A stretch of 64,000 nt of DNA from Palsa-1248 sp963737835 (lineage in GTDB: Bacteria; Gemmatimonadota; Gemmatimonadetes; Gemmatimonadales; Gemmatimonadaceae). Where the stretch lies: assembly GCA_963737835.1 (NCBI GenBank), contig CAVTUH010000001.1:3038001-3102000 (forward strand), in the 5' to 3' direction. Below, one piece after another: positions 42,529 to 51,238 of the stretch; position 1 is the first letter of the stretch; each line of letters starts with the position of its first letter. The translations under genes were made by a program, and so were the position numbers. The notes below the pieces were generated by a model. The model was not told the origin of the DNA and did no database searches. It was given only the letters and a program-made list of their open reading frames with translations.

Positions 42529-42714
42529 ATGGCTCGGAAGGCAATGATCGAGAAGAGCAAGCGGAAACCAAAGTTCGGCGTGCGCCAGCACAACCGCTGC
42601 CAGCGGTGCGGCCGCTCGCGCGCATATCTGCGCAAGTTCGGCTATTGCCGGATCTGCTTCCGCGAGCAGGCGCTCAACGGGATGGTCCCGGGCGTCCGAA
42701 AGGCGAGCTGGTAG
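42529..42714 (+). CDS. rpsZ: 30S ribosomal protein S14, zinc-binding type
   Basis: S14 is in the 30S head. The 61-residue form has CQRCGRSR and CRICF, two CxxC pairs for zinc, ending in the typical GVRKASW. This is the short type, sometimes named rpsN. It lies between rplE and rpsH as usual. Confidence 0.96.
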   Translation: MARKAMIEKSKRKPKFGVRQHNRCQRCGRSRAYLRKFGYCRICFREQALNGMVPGVRKASW

Positions 42715-42725
42715 GAGAGACGACG

Positions 42726-43118
42726 ATGACAATGACGGATCCGGTGGCCGACATGCTGACGCGCATTCGCAACGCGTGCGGCTCGAAGCATCGCCGCGTC
42801 GACGTGCCAATGTCGCGCCTCAAGCTCGAGATCGCGCGTGTGCTGAAGGAGAACAGCTACATCCAGGACTACAAGGTGCTGGAGCAGGAGCGCATCCTGC
42901 GGCTGATCCTCAAGTACGCCCAGGGCGGACAGCCGGTGATCCGCGAGCTGCATCGCGTCTCCACGCCCGGCCTGCGGAAATACGTTGGCGTGAGTGAGCT
43001 GCCCCGGGTCCGCAATGGTCTCGGGATGGCCATTGTCAGCACCTCGAAGGGGGTGATGACGGATCGCGAAGCCCGACAGACCCGACAAGGCGGCGAGTTG
43101 CTCGCCGTGATCTGGTAG
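42726..43118 (+). CDS. rpsH: 30S ribosomal protein S8
   Basis: S8 binds the central domain of 16S rRNA and in many bacteria represses the spc operon. The 130-residue product has DPVADMLTRIRNA and GLGMAIVSTSKGVMTDREAR, the family signature. ATG 42726 follows GGAGAG; ATG 42732 is two codons in. The rplF start is eight bases after the stop. Confidence 0.97.
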   Translation: MTMTDPVADMLTRIRNACGSKHRRVDVPMSRLKLEIARVLKENSYIQDYKVLEQERILRLILKYAQGGQPVIRELHRVSTPGLRKYVGVSELPRVRNGLGMAIVSTSKGVMTDREARQTRQGGELLAVIW

Positions 43119-43126
43119 GAGGCGCC

Positions 43127-43666
43127 ATGTCGCGAATCGGGAAGAAGCCGATTGCCATCCCCAAGGGCGTGACCGTGACCGTCGACGGATCGACGGTCCG
43201 GGTCAAAGGCCCGCGCGGGGAGCTGGTGCGCGTGGTCCATCCGCTGATGGCCGTCGCTATCGAGGACTCGCAGGTCGTTGTGAGTCGGCCCTCGGACGAG
43301 CCGGAGCACAAGGCGCTGCATGGACTGACACGTACGCTCGTGGCCAACATGGTCGAAGGCGTTACGGCGGGCTTCAAGAAGCAGCTCGAGATCGTCGGCG
43401 TCGGTTACAAGGCCGAGACGCGGCCGTTCGGACTGCAACTCGCGCTGGGATTCTCGCATCCCGTCGACTACCGCGCGCCAGTGGGCATCAAGCTTTCGGC
43501 GCCGCAGCCCACGGCGATCGTCATCGAGGGGGCGAACAAGGAAGTCGTGGGACAGGTCGCGGCGGAGCTGCGGAGCCTGCGCCCTCCTGAGCCATACAAG
43601 GGGAAAGGCATCAAGTACGTTGGTGAGCAGGTCCGTCGGAAGGCGGGCAAGGCCGGAGGCAAGTAA
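43127..43666 (+). CDS. rplF: 50S ribosomal protein L6
   Basis: L6 lies near the sarcin-ricin loop. The 179-residue product has MSRIGKKPIAIPKGVTV and the C-terminal PEPYKGKGIKYVGE signature. The stop TAA overlaps the rplR ATG by one base. Confidence 0.98.
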   Translation: MSRIGKKPIAIPKGVTVTVDGSTVRVKGPRGELVRVVHPLMAVAIEDSQVVVSRPSDEPEHKALHGLTRTLVANMVEGVTAGFKKQLEIVGVGYKAETRPFGLQLALGFSHPVDYRAPVGIKLSAPQPTAIVIEGANKEVVGQVAAELRSLRPPEPYKGKGIKYVGEQVRRKAGKAGGK

Positions 43667-44025
43667 TGGCGCGCATAGGAATTCCCAAGACGCGCGAGGA
43701 GAGGCGGACACGCCGCCATCTGCGAGTGCGCAAGAAGGTGGCGGGCACGCCGGAGCGCCCGCGGCTGGTGGTGTACCGCTCGCTCAAGCACATCTACGCG
43801 CAGCTCGTGGACGACGTCGCGCGGCGAACACTCGCGACGGTGTCCAGCCACACGGTGGGCGGGGGCAAGAAGACGGAGAAGGCTACGGCCGTCGGGAAGG
43901 CGCTCGCGGAGCAGGCCAAGTCTACGGGGATCACGCGCGTCGTCTTCGATCGCGCGGGGTACAAGTACCACGGTCGCGTCAAGGCTGTGGCCGACGGGGC
44001 GCGCGAAGGCGGTCTCGACTTCTAA
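43666..44025 (+). CDS. rplR: 50S ribosomal protein L18
   Basis: L18 binds 5S rRNA together with L5. The 119-residue product has RRHLRVRKKVAGTPERPRL and VVFDRAGYKYHGRVKAVADGAREGGL, the family signature. It is coupled to rplF through TAATG. Confidence 0.97.
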   Translation: MARIGIPKTREERRTRRHLRVRKKVAGTPERPRLVVYRSLKHIYAQLVDDVARRTLATVSSHTVGGGKKTEKATAVGKALAEQAKSTGITRVVFDRAGYKYHGRVKAVADGAREGGLDF

Positions 44026-44089
44026 GTCGATCGCGGCGCACGCATTTTTTCACGTAGCTCAAACGGAGCTCGAGGGAGCGACGAGTCAT

Positions 44090-44947
44090 ATGGCAGAGCA
44101 TGAATCGGCCGAATCCGGCGGCGGCGCAACACCACCTCAGCGTCCCGCGCGGCAAGGCGGGGGCGGGCGTGGTGGACGCCCCGGCGGCCCTGGCCGTGGT
44201 GGCGGTGCTGGTCGTGGCGGCGGGGGTCGCGGTGGCAGTGGGCGTGGGGCCGGCGGACAGGGTGGCGGCGGCCGTGGCCGTGGCCCGGGCGGCGGCCCCG
44301 GTGGCCCCGGTGGCGGTGGTGGCCGCGACGGTGGCGACCGGCGCGCACGCGGTGGGGATGGCGGGCGTGGCGAGGGTGGCCGCGACGGCAGCGAGCTGCT
44401 CGAGAACGTGATTGCCATCAACCGCGTCGCCAAGGTGGTGAAGGGTGGCCGGCGATTTTCCTTCAACGCGCTCGTCGCCGTTGGCGATGGTCACGGGAAG
44501 GTCGGCTTCGCGACCGGCAAGGCGAACGAAGTGTCAGAGGCGGTGCGCAAGGCGGTCGATGCCGCGCGTCGCCGCATGGCGCCCGTGCCGCTGACTGGCA
44601 GCACGATTCCGCACGAGGTCATCGGTAAGCATGGAGCTGGTCGGGTCTGGATGAAGCCGGCGGCGCCCGGCGCCGGCGTGATCGCCGGTGGTGCGGTGCG
44701 CGCCATCATGGAGTGCGCCGGCATCTCGGACATCCTGACCAAGAGCCTGGGCTCGACCAACCCGCACAACATGGTGCTGGCCGCGCTCGACGGGCTGCAT
44801 CAGCTCACGACCGTCGAGGACGTCGCGCGCGAGCGTGGCGTCGAGCCGTCGAGCCTCGGCTATCGATCGCGTGCGCAGAGCAAGGAGGCCAGTCCATGCC
44901 TAGACGATTTGTGTGGCATCCGGGCCGGGGGCCCGCGAAGACCTTGA
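44090..44947 (+). CDS. rpsE: 30S ribosomal protein S5 with an RGG-type N-terminal domain
   Basis: S5 lies at the mRNA entry channel. The core runs from about residue 103 (LLENVIAINRVAKVVKGGRR) through VGFATGKANEVSEAVRKA to LTKSLGSTNPHNMVLAAL. Residues ~20-100 are almost only Gly and Arg with a few Ala, Pro and Asp, in the RGG/GRG style of eukaryotic RNA-binding tails. I do not know this in other S5 proteins. Total 285 residues against about 165. The C-terminus runs 52 bases into rpmD; the conserved part ends at RAQSKEAS. Confidence 0.95.
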   Translation: MAEHESAESGGGATPPQRPARQGGGGRGGRPGGPGRGGGAGRGGGGRGGSGRGAGGQGGGGRGRGPGGGPGGPGGGGGRDGGDRRARGGDGGRGEGGRDGSELLENVIAINRVAKVVKGGRRFSFNALVAVGDGHGKVGFATGKANEVSEAVRKAVDAARRRMAPVPLTGSTIPHEVIGKHGAGRVWMKPAAPGAGVIAGGAVRAIMECAGISDILTKSLGSTNPHNMVLAALDGLHQLTTVEDVARERGVEPSSLGYRSRAQSKEASPCLDDLCGIRAGGPRRP

Positions 44948-45147
44948 AGCTTCCCGCGCTCGGCGGCCAGGTCGAGATCCGGCAGGTCCGTAGCGAGATC
45001 GGGCATCCGGCGCGCCTGCGGCAGACGCTGGCAGCGCTCGGGCTGCGGCACCATCAGGATGCCGTCATACGGGATTTCACGCCGGCGGTGGCCGGTCAAG
45101 TCAAGCGCGTGCGTCACCTGGTGTCGGTGACGCCGGTGGAGCAGTAA
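44896..45147 (+). CDS. rpmD: 50S ribosomal protein L30
   Basis: The L30 core lies at residues ~24-80 (VEIRQVRSEIGHPARLRQTLAALGL, then VRHLV near the end). About 22 residues precede it. AAGGAGG sits 8 bases upstream of ATG 44896, inside the 3' end of rpsE. The long overlap with rpsE means either a real overlap or that S5 ends earlier in another frame. Confidence 0.9.
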   Translation: MPRRFVWHPGRGPAKTLKLPALGGQVEIRQVRSEIGHPARLRQTLAALGLRHHQDAVIRDFTPAVAGQVKRVRHLVSVTPVEQ

Positions 45148-45149
45148 CG

Positions 45150-45626
45150 ATGGCAGATCGTGAGAAGGCAACTCCTATCGGGCTCGACAACCTCGTACCC
45201 GCGCCCGGGTCGCATCGCGATCGCAAGCGAATCGGCCGCGGTCCGGGGTCGGGCACGGGCAAGACTTCGGGCAAGGGCAACAAGGGCATCAAGGCCCGGG
45301 CCGGGCATCATGGTCCTGGCGGCGGCAAGCCGCAGTTCGAAGGGGGTCAGATGCCGTTGACGCGACGTGTGCCGAAGCGCGGATTCACGAATCCGTTCCG
45401 TGTCGAGGCGCAGCTCGTGCGTCTGGACGCGTTGGCGCACGTGCCGGAGGACGCGGAAGTCACGCCTGCGTCGCTCGCGGAGGCGGGACTCATCCGTGCC
45501 GGGCGCGGTCCCGCGAAATTGCTCGCCAACGGTTCGGTACCGCGGGCGGTCACGGTGCGGGGTGTGAAGGTGAGTGCCGGGGCGCGTGAGAAGATCCTTG
45601 CGGCCGGCGGTCGCATTGAAGAGTAG
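45150..45626 (+). CDS. rplO: 50S ribosomal protein L15
   Basis: L15 is a late-assembly protein. The 158-residue product has GLDNLVPAPGSHRDRKRIGRG, the Gly-rich GKGNKGIKARAGHHG, GGQMPLTRRVPKRGFTNPF and the C-terminal VSAGAREKILAAGG signature. It starts two bases after rpmD and is followed by secY. Confidence 0.97.
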   Translation: MADREKATPIGLDNLVPAPGSHRDRKRIGRGPGSGTGKTSGKGNKGIKARAGHHGPGGGKPQFEGGQMPLTRRVPKRGFTNPFRVEAQLVRLDALAHVPEDAEVTPASLAEAGLIRAGRGPAKLLANGSVPRAVTVRGVKVSAGAREKILAAGGRIEE

Positions 45627-45650
45627 TGCTGGGTAGCTAAATTCGTTGGG

Positions 45651-45670
45651 GGACCACCTCGCGGTGGTCC
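45651..45670 (+). other. Hairpin between rplO and secY
   Basis: GGACCACC and GGTGGTCC enclose TCGC, an 8-bp perfect stem 25 bases before the secY start. There is no T-run. It could modulate secY expression or protect RNA ends. Confidence 0.45.
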
Positions 45671-45694
45671 TACTGTCCTCATGCAGGGGCCACT

Positions 45695-47040
45695 ATGGCA
45701 CAGGCCAGCGCCGCGACAGCGGTTTCGAACATCTGGAAGACGACAGAGCTCAAGGACAAGATCCTCTTCACGCTGCTCTGCCTTGTGATCTACCGTGTCG
45801 GCTCGCACGTCACGGTGCCGGGCGTCGACGTCATCGCGCTCACCGACTTCTTCAACAATCAGGGGAAGGGCGGTCTCCTCGGCCTCTACGATCTGTTCGT
45901 CGGCGGCGGGCTGTCGCAAAGCGACGGTCTTCGCATTGGGGATCATGCCGTACATCTCGGCGAGCATCTTCATGCAGATCGCCGGCGCGGTCATTCCGCA
46001 GGTCGACAAGATGCAGAAGGAGGAGGAGGGGCAGAAGCGGATCACGCAGTGGACGCGCTACCTGACGGTGGCCCTTGCCGTCGTGCAGGCGTGGGGGTTC
46101 GCGCTGTTCACCGAGTCGCTGCCAGGCGCAGTCACGAATCCCGGACTCGGGTTCAAGATCCAGATGGTGCTGTTCCTCACGACCGGTGCGATCTTCGTCA
46201 TGTGGCTCGGCGAGCAGATCACCGAGCGCGGCGTGGGTAATGGGGCGAGTCTCATCATCTTCTTCTCGATCATCGAGCGCTTCTGGCCTGGCATCTTCCA
46301 AACGTTCACGATATGTGACCACGGGTGCGACGAGCGTGGTCAAGCTGATCGTGCTGGGCGTCCTGATGGTGGGCGTCGTGGCTGGGGTGATCGCAATCAC
46401 CGTCGCCGCGCGTCGAGTGCCGATTCAGATACCGCAGCGAACGATGGCGCGTGGCCGGATGCGTGATGGCGCGAAGAGCTTCATCCCCTTGCGCATCAAT
46501 TCGGCCGGGGTGATGCCGATCATCTTTGCCCAGTCCGTGATCGTCGTGCCGGGCGCCATTGCGCAGTTCATGGGCAATCGATGGCCCCTGGCGCGCGACC
46601 TCGCCGACATCTTTCGCCCGGGCGCGCTCGCCTACTACATCTCGTACGCGGTGCTGATCGTGTTCTTCACCTACTTCTACACGTCCATCATCTTCAACCC
46701 GGTGGATCTGGCGGAGAACCTGAAGAAGCAAGGCGGGTTCATTCCTGGCGTGAAGCCGGGGACGCGAACGGCCGAGTACATCGACGAGGTGATGTCCCGC
46801 ATCACGTTCCCGGGTGCGATCTTCCTGACATTCATCGCACTGCTGCCGATGTTCATCGCCGACCAGATCAATGTGCCGTTCCGATTCGGTGGCACCTCGC
46901 TCCTGATCGTCGTCGGCGTGGCGCTCGACACGATCACGAACATGAACCAACACCTCTTGCTGCGGAAATACGACGGCTTCATGAAAAAGGGCAGCCGTCT
47001 CCGCTCGGGCATCAGGGGAGCGCCGGTCGGCGGTTACTGA
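45695..47040 (+). CDS. secY: Preprotein translocase subunit SecY, two apparent frameshifts
   Basis: SecY forms the protein-conducting channel of the inner membrane. All ten-helix landmarks are present but split over three frames: ELKDKILFTLLCLVIYRVGSHV to GGGLSQ; ATVFALGIMPYISASIFMQI to GIFQTFT; YVTTGATSVVKLIVLGV to the end (RSGIRGAPVGGY). Deleting one A at 45918-45920 and the A at 46311 restores 447 residues, the normal length. SecY is essential, so either the sequence has two base errors or the cell bypasses two +1 shifts. adk starts two bases after the stop. Confidence 0.9.
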
Positions 47041-47041
47041 C

Positions 47042-47749
47042 GTGGATCCCGCCCGCGGTGGACGCAGTCTCTCCGGAGCCGCGGGCGACACGATCCTCGT
47101 ACTGCTCGGCCCGCCTGGCGCGGGCAAGGGGACGCAAGGTGAGCGCCTGGCGGAGGGTCTGCGGATCCCCAAGATCAGCACGGGCGACATTCTGCGGGCT
47201 GCCGTCAGCGAGGGCACGCCGCTCGGGCTCGAGGCCAAGGCCTACATGGACCGCGGCGCGCTCGTTCCCGACGCGGTCATCCTCGGCATCATGAAGGAGA
47301 CCCTGCGCTCGGCGGCGGCCTCGCGGGGGGCCATCCTCGACGGCGTCGTGCGAACGGTACCGCAGGCCGAGGGTCTCGACCGCCTGCTGGGCGAGCTGGG
47401 ACGACCGCTGACGGGCGTTATCCTCTTCGAGATCAGCGACGACGAGCTGGTACGGCGGATCAGCGGCCGGACGGTTTGCGATCGGTGCCAGACGCCATAC
47501 ACGGGTCTCGAGCCCGGGACGCGATGTGAGAAGTGCGGCGGCACGCTGGTGCGTCGTCGAGACGACGAGCCAGACGCCGTTCGCAATCGGTTGCGCGTCT
47601 ACCAGACGCAGACCGCGCCGGTCCTGAGCTGGTACCAATCGCACGGCGCGCAGGTCGTGCGTGTGAACGCGCTCGGGACGCCCGACCAGGTGGCGGCGCG
47701 GGTGACGGCAGGGCTGGACGGGGCGGCCGCTGCGCGCCCGAGAAAGTAG
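47042..47749 (+). CDS. adk: Adenylate kinase
   Basis: Adk interconverts AMP, ADP and ATP. The P-loop is LLGPPGAGKGTQ; the LID has zinc-type CDRC and CEKC pairs; RRRDDEPDAVRNRL follows. 235 residues, including a short N-terminal extension. ILDGVVRT stands where most Adks have LDGFPRT, a change in the AMP-binding region. The last codons (ARPRK, stop) are part of a heptamer element. secY-adk-map is the usual order. Confidence 0.95.
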   Translation: MDPARGGRSLSGAAGDTILVLLGPPGAGKGTQGERLAEGLRIPKISTGDILRAAVSEGTPLGLEAKAYMDRGALVPDAVILGIMKETLRSAAASRGAILDGVVRTVPQAEGLDRLLGELGRPLTGVILFEISDDELVRRISGRTVCDRCQTPYTGLEPGTRCEKCGGTLVRRRDDEPDAVRNRLRVYQTQTAPVLSWYQSHGAQVVRVNALGTPDQVAARVTAGLDGAAAARPRK

Positions 47750-47832
47750 ACCTGCAGAGAGTAGAAAGTAGACCAGGTGGTCCTTGTCTCCTTTCTACCT
47801 TCTGTGCTTCTACTCTCCCGGGCCCTTTAGCG
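47738..47832 (+). repeat. Pair of inverted GC-hairpin/heptamer elements at the adk 3' end
   Basis: Forward copy: CCCG, then AGAAAGT, AGACCTGC, AGAGAGT, AGAAAGT, AGACCAG (47741-47776), beginning inside the last adk codons and giving its TAG stop. Inverted copy: about 47783-47832, which on the minus strand reads as a GC head and then AGTAGAAG/CAGAAGG/TAGAAAGG/AGAC. Together they could fold into a long stem between adk and map. Confidence 0.7.
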
Positions 47833-47907
47833 CCGCCCCGCTACCCGGCCTCTCGCTGTTAGCTTCCCTGTACCGTGTCTGGTTATCGACTACGCGACGA
47901 TGATCGC

Positions 47908-48660
47908 ATGATTCAGCTCAAGTCTTCGCGGGAAATCGAGATCATGGCCAAGGGAGGCCGGATCCTCGGGAAGACGCTCCGCCTGCTCGCATCGCGCACG
48001 GTGCCCGGCGTGGCGACTGGGGAACTCGATCGACTCGCCGACGAGTTCATTCGCAGCCACAAGGGGGCCGTGCCCGCGTTCAAAGGCCTCTATGGATTTC
48101 CCGGGAGCACCTGCCTGTCGATCAACCAGGAAATCGTGCATGGCATCCCATCGCCGACGCGGGTGCTTCGCGAGGGCGACATCCTCTCGATCGACGTCGG
48201 CGTGAAGTACGAGGGCTACTACACCGACGCGGCGATCACCGTCGGAGTGGGTACGATTCAAGCCGAGTCGGAGCGGTTGCTCGCCGTGACACAGGAGGCG
48301 CTGGCTGCTGGTATTGCCGCAGCGTTACCTGGCAATCACTCGGGTGACATCGGCGCCGCCATTTCGGCCGTCGTGCATCGCGCGAATTTCTCGTTGGCGA
48401 AGGACCTCGTCGGGCACGGAGTCGGTCTCGAGCCTCACGAGGAGCCGCAGGTTCCCAATGAGGGCAAGCCCAAACGCGGGACGAAGCTCGTGCCCGGACT
48501 CACGATCGCGATCGAGCCGATGGTCAACCTCGGCGTCGCGCTCACGCGTACGATGCCAGACAAGTGGACCGTCGTGACGGCCGACGGCAAGCGGTCGGCG
48601 CATTTTGAGCACACGGTGGCGATTACGGATGATGGGCCGAGGATACTGACGGCGGCGTGA
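47908..48660 (+). CDS. map: Methionine aminopeptidase, type I
   Basis: Removes the N-terminal Met from new proteins. The 250-residue product has KSSREIEIMAKGG, SINQEIVHGIP, the metal ligands in SIDVGVKYEGYYTDAA, LVGHGVGLEPHEEP, IAIEPMV and the HFEHTVAIT Glu. ATG 47908 fits the family start; an upstream in-frame start at 47875 adds 11 residues. The gene ends ten bases before the convergent ftcD end. Confidence 0.96.
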   Translation: MIQLKSSREIEIMAKGGRILGKTLRLLASRTVPGVATGELDRLADEFIRSHKGAVPAFKGLYGFPGSTCLSINQEIVHGIPSPTRVLREGDILSIDVGVKYEGYYTDAAITVGVGTIQAESERLLAVTQEALAAGIAAALPGNHSGDIGAAISAVVHRANFSLAKDLVGHGVGLEPHEEPQVPNEGKPKRGTKLVPGLTIAIEPMVNLGVALTRTMPDKWTVVTADGKRSAHFEHTVAITDDGPRILTAA

Positions 48661-48670
48661 GGGGGGCCTT

Positions 48671-50188
48671 TCACAGCCTCTTCTCTACCTCTGCCGTCGC
48701 TCGAGCGGCGGTCTGTCGCACGGCGAGCACCAGCGCGTCCGCTTCGGCTGCGAGTGGGGCACCGCGCGTCGGATCTTCGAGCGCGGCGACGTTGATGCGG
48801 ACGTTGTAGGCGGCGCCCCTGGTGGCGGCCTCCGCGAGGAGCGCAGCGACGCCGGCGTCGGAGACGGCATTGGGGTTGCCCTGGCTTGCGACCACGGCGG
48901 CCAACTCGGCGACTCGAGCGCACGCGCGCGCCGTATCGAGGGGTACCATCGTTGCGCCGATCGTCGCGTCGGCGATGGCGGCGCGCCGGGCTGCAGCTGC
49001 GGCATCGGGCTCTTTGGGAAGCTTGTATGCGGCAACGACGGCGCCGTACGCCTCAGCGTCGCGGTCGACCAACGCTGAGAGGAGTGCGCCGAGCGTGCTG
49101 GCCTCGCGCGCGACGGCTCGCATCGTCGCGTCGGCCGCGGCGTACTTTGGGCGGCCGGCGGTGAGGCCGGCGACCATCTGAGCGAGTGCTGCCGAAAGGG
49201 CACCGACGAGCGCGACCACGCTGCCGCCCCCAGGCGTGGGCGTCCCGGCGGCCACCGCGTCGCGGAACGACGCCAGCGTCGGGCCCGGCGTTGTGGCCGA
49301 GCGAATCTTGCGCTCGAGCAGTTGGTCAGGCGTGAACCCTCGCAGTTGCACATGCCGAATGCCGGCATCGAGCAGTGCGCGCTCAGGCACAAGGCCGACG
49401 ACCTCGCTCCAGGTTGGTGAAACGCCGTGAGCGGCCGCTTCAGTGCGCACCGCCTCGTACGCGCGGTGGAGGGGCGTCCGATCGATGTCGACCAAATTCA
49501 TGGACACCTGTGCTTGTCCGTCGACATCGAGTCCGAGTGCCTTGACGTTGCGCAAGCCGCCGGAAGACCCGCGAACCGCCTTGGCGACGTCCTTGGCGAG
49601 GGGGAGGTTGCTCGAGGGTCCGAGATAGACGTTGTACGCTACCAGAAAGGGGCGTGCACCGACTGCGACGGCGCCCGCGCTCGGGTGCAGCTCGGCGGGG
49701 CCAAAGTCGGGCGCACGCTGCGGGTCGGTCCGGATCGCGTCGCGCAGCCCCTCGAACTCGCCGCGCCGAACGTCGGCCAGATTCTCACGGTCGGGTCGCG
49801 AAGCCGCGCGCTCATACAGGTAGACGGGGATGTGCAACTCACGGCCGACGCGCTCGCCCAACGTCCGCGCGAGCGCGATGCAGTCGTCCATCGTCGCGCC
49901 TTCCAGCGGGATGAACGGCACGACGTCGGTCGCGCCGATTCGTGGATGCTCACCGCTGTGGGTCCGGAGATCGATGAGGCTGTGCGCCCGCTGCACGCCG
50001 GCAAAGGCGGCGTCCGCGACGGTATCGGCCGGGGCGATGAAGGTGACGACGGTCCGATTGTGCGATGGATCGGACGACACATCGAGAACGACGACTCCGG
50101 GAACGGTCGCGATTGCGGCGCGGATCTGCTGGACGACATCCGCTCGACGGCCCTCGGAGAAATTGGGGACGCATTCGATCAAGGGCAT
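48671..50188 (-). CDS. ftcD: Bifunctional glutamate formimidoyltransferase / formimidotetrahydrofolate cyclodeaminase
   Basis: The N-terminal ~300 residues are the formimidoyltransferase (MPLIECVPNFSEGRR, DPSHNRTVVTF, HPRIGATDVVPFIPL), which moves a formimino group from histidine breakdown to tetrahydrofolate. Residues ~315-505 are the FTCD_C cyclodeaminase (TPTPGGGSVVALVGALSAALAQMVAGLT). The fusion resembles the animal enzyme and occurs in some bacteria. No other hut genes are nearby. It is followed on the same strand by an IMPase-like gene. Confidence 0.92.
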   Translation of the reverse strand: MPLIECVPNFSEGRRADVVQQIRAAIATVPGVVVLDVSSDPSHNRTVVTFIAPADTVADAAFAGVQRAHSLIDLRTHSGEHPRIGATDVVPFIPLEGATMDDCIALARTLGERVGRELHIPVYLYERAASRPDRENLADVRRGEFEGLRDAIRTDPQRAPDFGPAELHPSAGAVAVGARPFLVAYNVYLGPSSNLPLAKDVAKAVRGSSGGLRNVKALGLDVDGQAQVSMNLVDIDRTPLHRAYEAVRTEAAAHGVSPTWSEVVGLVPERALLDAGIRHVQLRGFTPDQLLERKIRSATTPGPTLASFRDAVAAGTPTPGGGSVVALVGALSAALAQMVAGLTAGRPKYAAADATMRAVAREASTLGALLSALVDRDAEAYGAVVAAYKLPKEPDAAAAARRAAIADATIGATMVPLDTARACARVAELAAVVASQGNPNAVSDAGVAALLAEAATRGAAYNVRINVAALEDPTRGAPLAAEADALVLAVRQTAARATAEVEKRL

Positions 50189-50212
50189 GGAACTACAGGG
50201 GTCTGGGGCCGC

Positions 50213-50290
50213 GGGCGCGTCGCGCCCGAGAAAGGAGAACCGCAGAAAGGAGAGAGGAGAGACTCATCAATAGTGGGGTCAGCGGTCAGG
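50213..50290 (+). repeat. GC-hairpin plus heptamer element upstream of ftcD
   Basis: Head GGGCGC-GTC-GCGCCC (50213-50227), then AGAAAGG, AGAACCGC, AGAAAGG, AGAGAGG, AGAGACT (50229-50264). A GGGGTCA/GCGGTCA/GGGG tract follows and overlaps the 3' end of the IMPase-like gene. It is read in the + direction although both neighbours are on the minus strand. Confidence 0.7.
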
Positions 50291-51173
50291 GGACGCAGCC
50301 GCCAGGAGGGTGGCGAGGAGCCAGGAGTGGATCGTGGGGTTGCCGGCGACAATGCCGGTGTGTGCGACGGGGGCCACGCGTCCGCCGAGGTCCGTGACGA
50401 CCCCGCCAGCTTCTCGCACGAGCAGCATCCCGGCCGCAATGTCCCACGGCGCCAACTTCAGCTCCCAGAACCCATCGAACTGGCCGGCGGCCAGTCGGGC
50501 CAAATCCAGCGCTGCCGAGCCAGCTCGTCGCATGCCGGCTGTGTGGCGCGCCACTGCGGCGAACTGGGGCTGGTAGGTGTCGAGGGATTCGAGAATGAGA
50601 GAATGGGAAGCCGGTGCCAATCAGGGCGCGGGCGGGCTCCACGATCCGGGACACGCTGAGCCGGCGTCCATCGCGATACGCGCCGCCGCGCAGCGTCGCG
50701 GTGTAGAGCTCATCGGTGACCCCGTGGCGCACAGCCCCTGCGGTGAGGACCCCGTCGACGAGAGCGGCGATCGAGACGGCATACTCGGGGAAGCCGTGGA
50801 GGTAGTTCGTCGTGCCGTCGAGCGGGTCAGCCACAAACACGACGCCGTCCAGCACGTTCCGTCCTCGCCGACCCGCCAAATCGGGCGACAGCTCCTCACC
50901 GAGGACCCGCGCGTCGGGCATCCGGTCGTGAATGACGGCACGGAGCGCTTCCTCGGAAGTGCGGTCGACTGTCGTGACGTAGTCTGCGGGTGCCTTCTCT
51001 TCCCACCTGATCTGCGCGAGGCCGCCCACATGGGCCTTGAGGACACCGGCGGAGGCTGCGGCGGCCTCCACGGCGATGGCCAGCAGCTCTGTCGGGTCGG
51101 GCGCGTTCTTCCGGCGCGGCTTGCGGCCCGCTTGCGGCGTCACCGCTTCTTTCGGCGCGCGTCGCGACGACAC
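50279..51173 (-). CDS. Inositol monophosphatase family protein, apparent frameshift
   Basis: An IMPase-fold phosphatase. The first frame has EKAPADYVTTVDRTSEEALR, LGEELSPDL and DPLDGTTNYLHGFPEYAVSIA (metal-binding DPLDGT) up to IGTGFPFSH; the second continues LDTYQPQFAAVARHTAGMRRAGSAALDLA to APWDIAAGMLLVREAGG. Removing one base at GAATG (50593-50597 on the + strand) joins them into 297 residues. The start is uncertain: GTG 51173 is chosen; GTGs at 51251 and 51143 are possible. It could be SuhB or a histidinol/inositol phosphatase. Confidence 0.8.
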
Positions 51174-51238
51174 CGGCGAGCGGCCGGTATGGGAAGTGGT
51201 CGCTTGCGACGGCCCGCGGCCTCGTCTACCTTCGCGCA

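Noticed and set aside
45795..46466. Middle part of secY as a separate short membrane protein
   Set aside because: It corresponds exactly to SecY helices 2-5 and connects to the flanking frames by one-base corrections.
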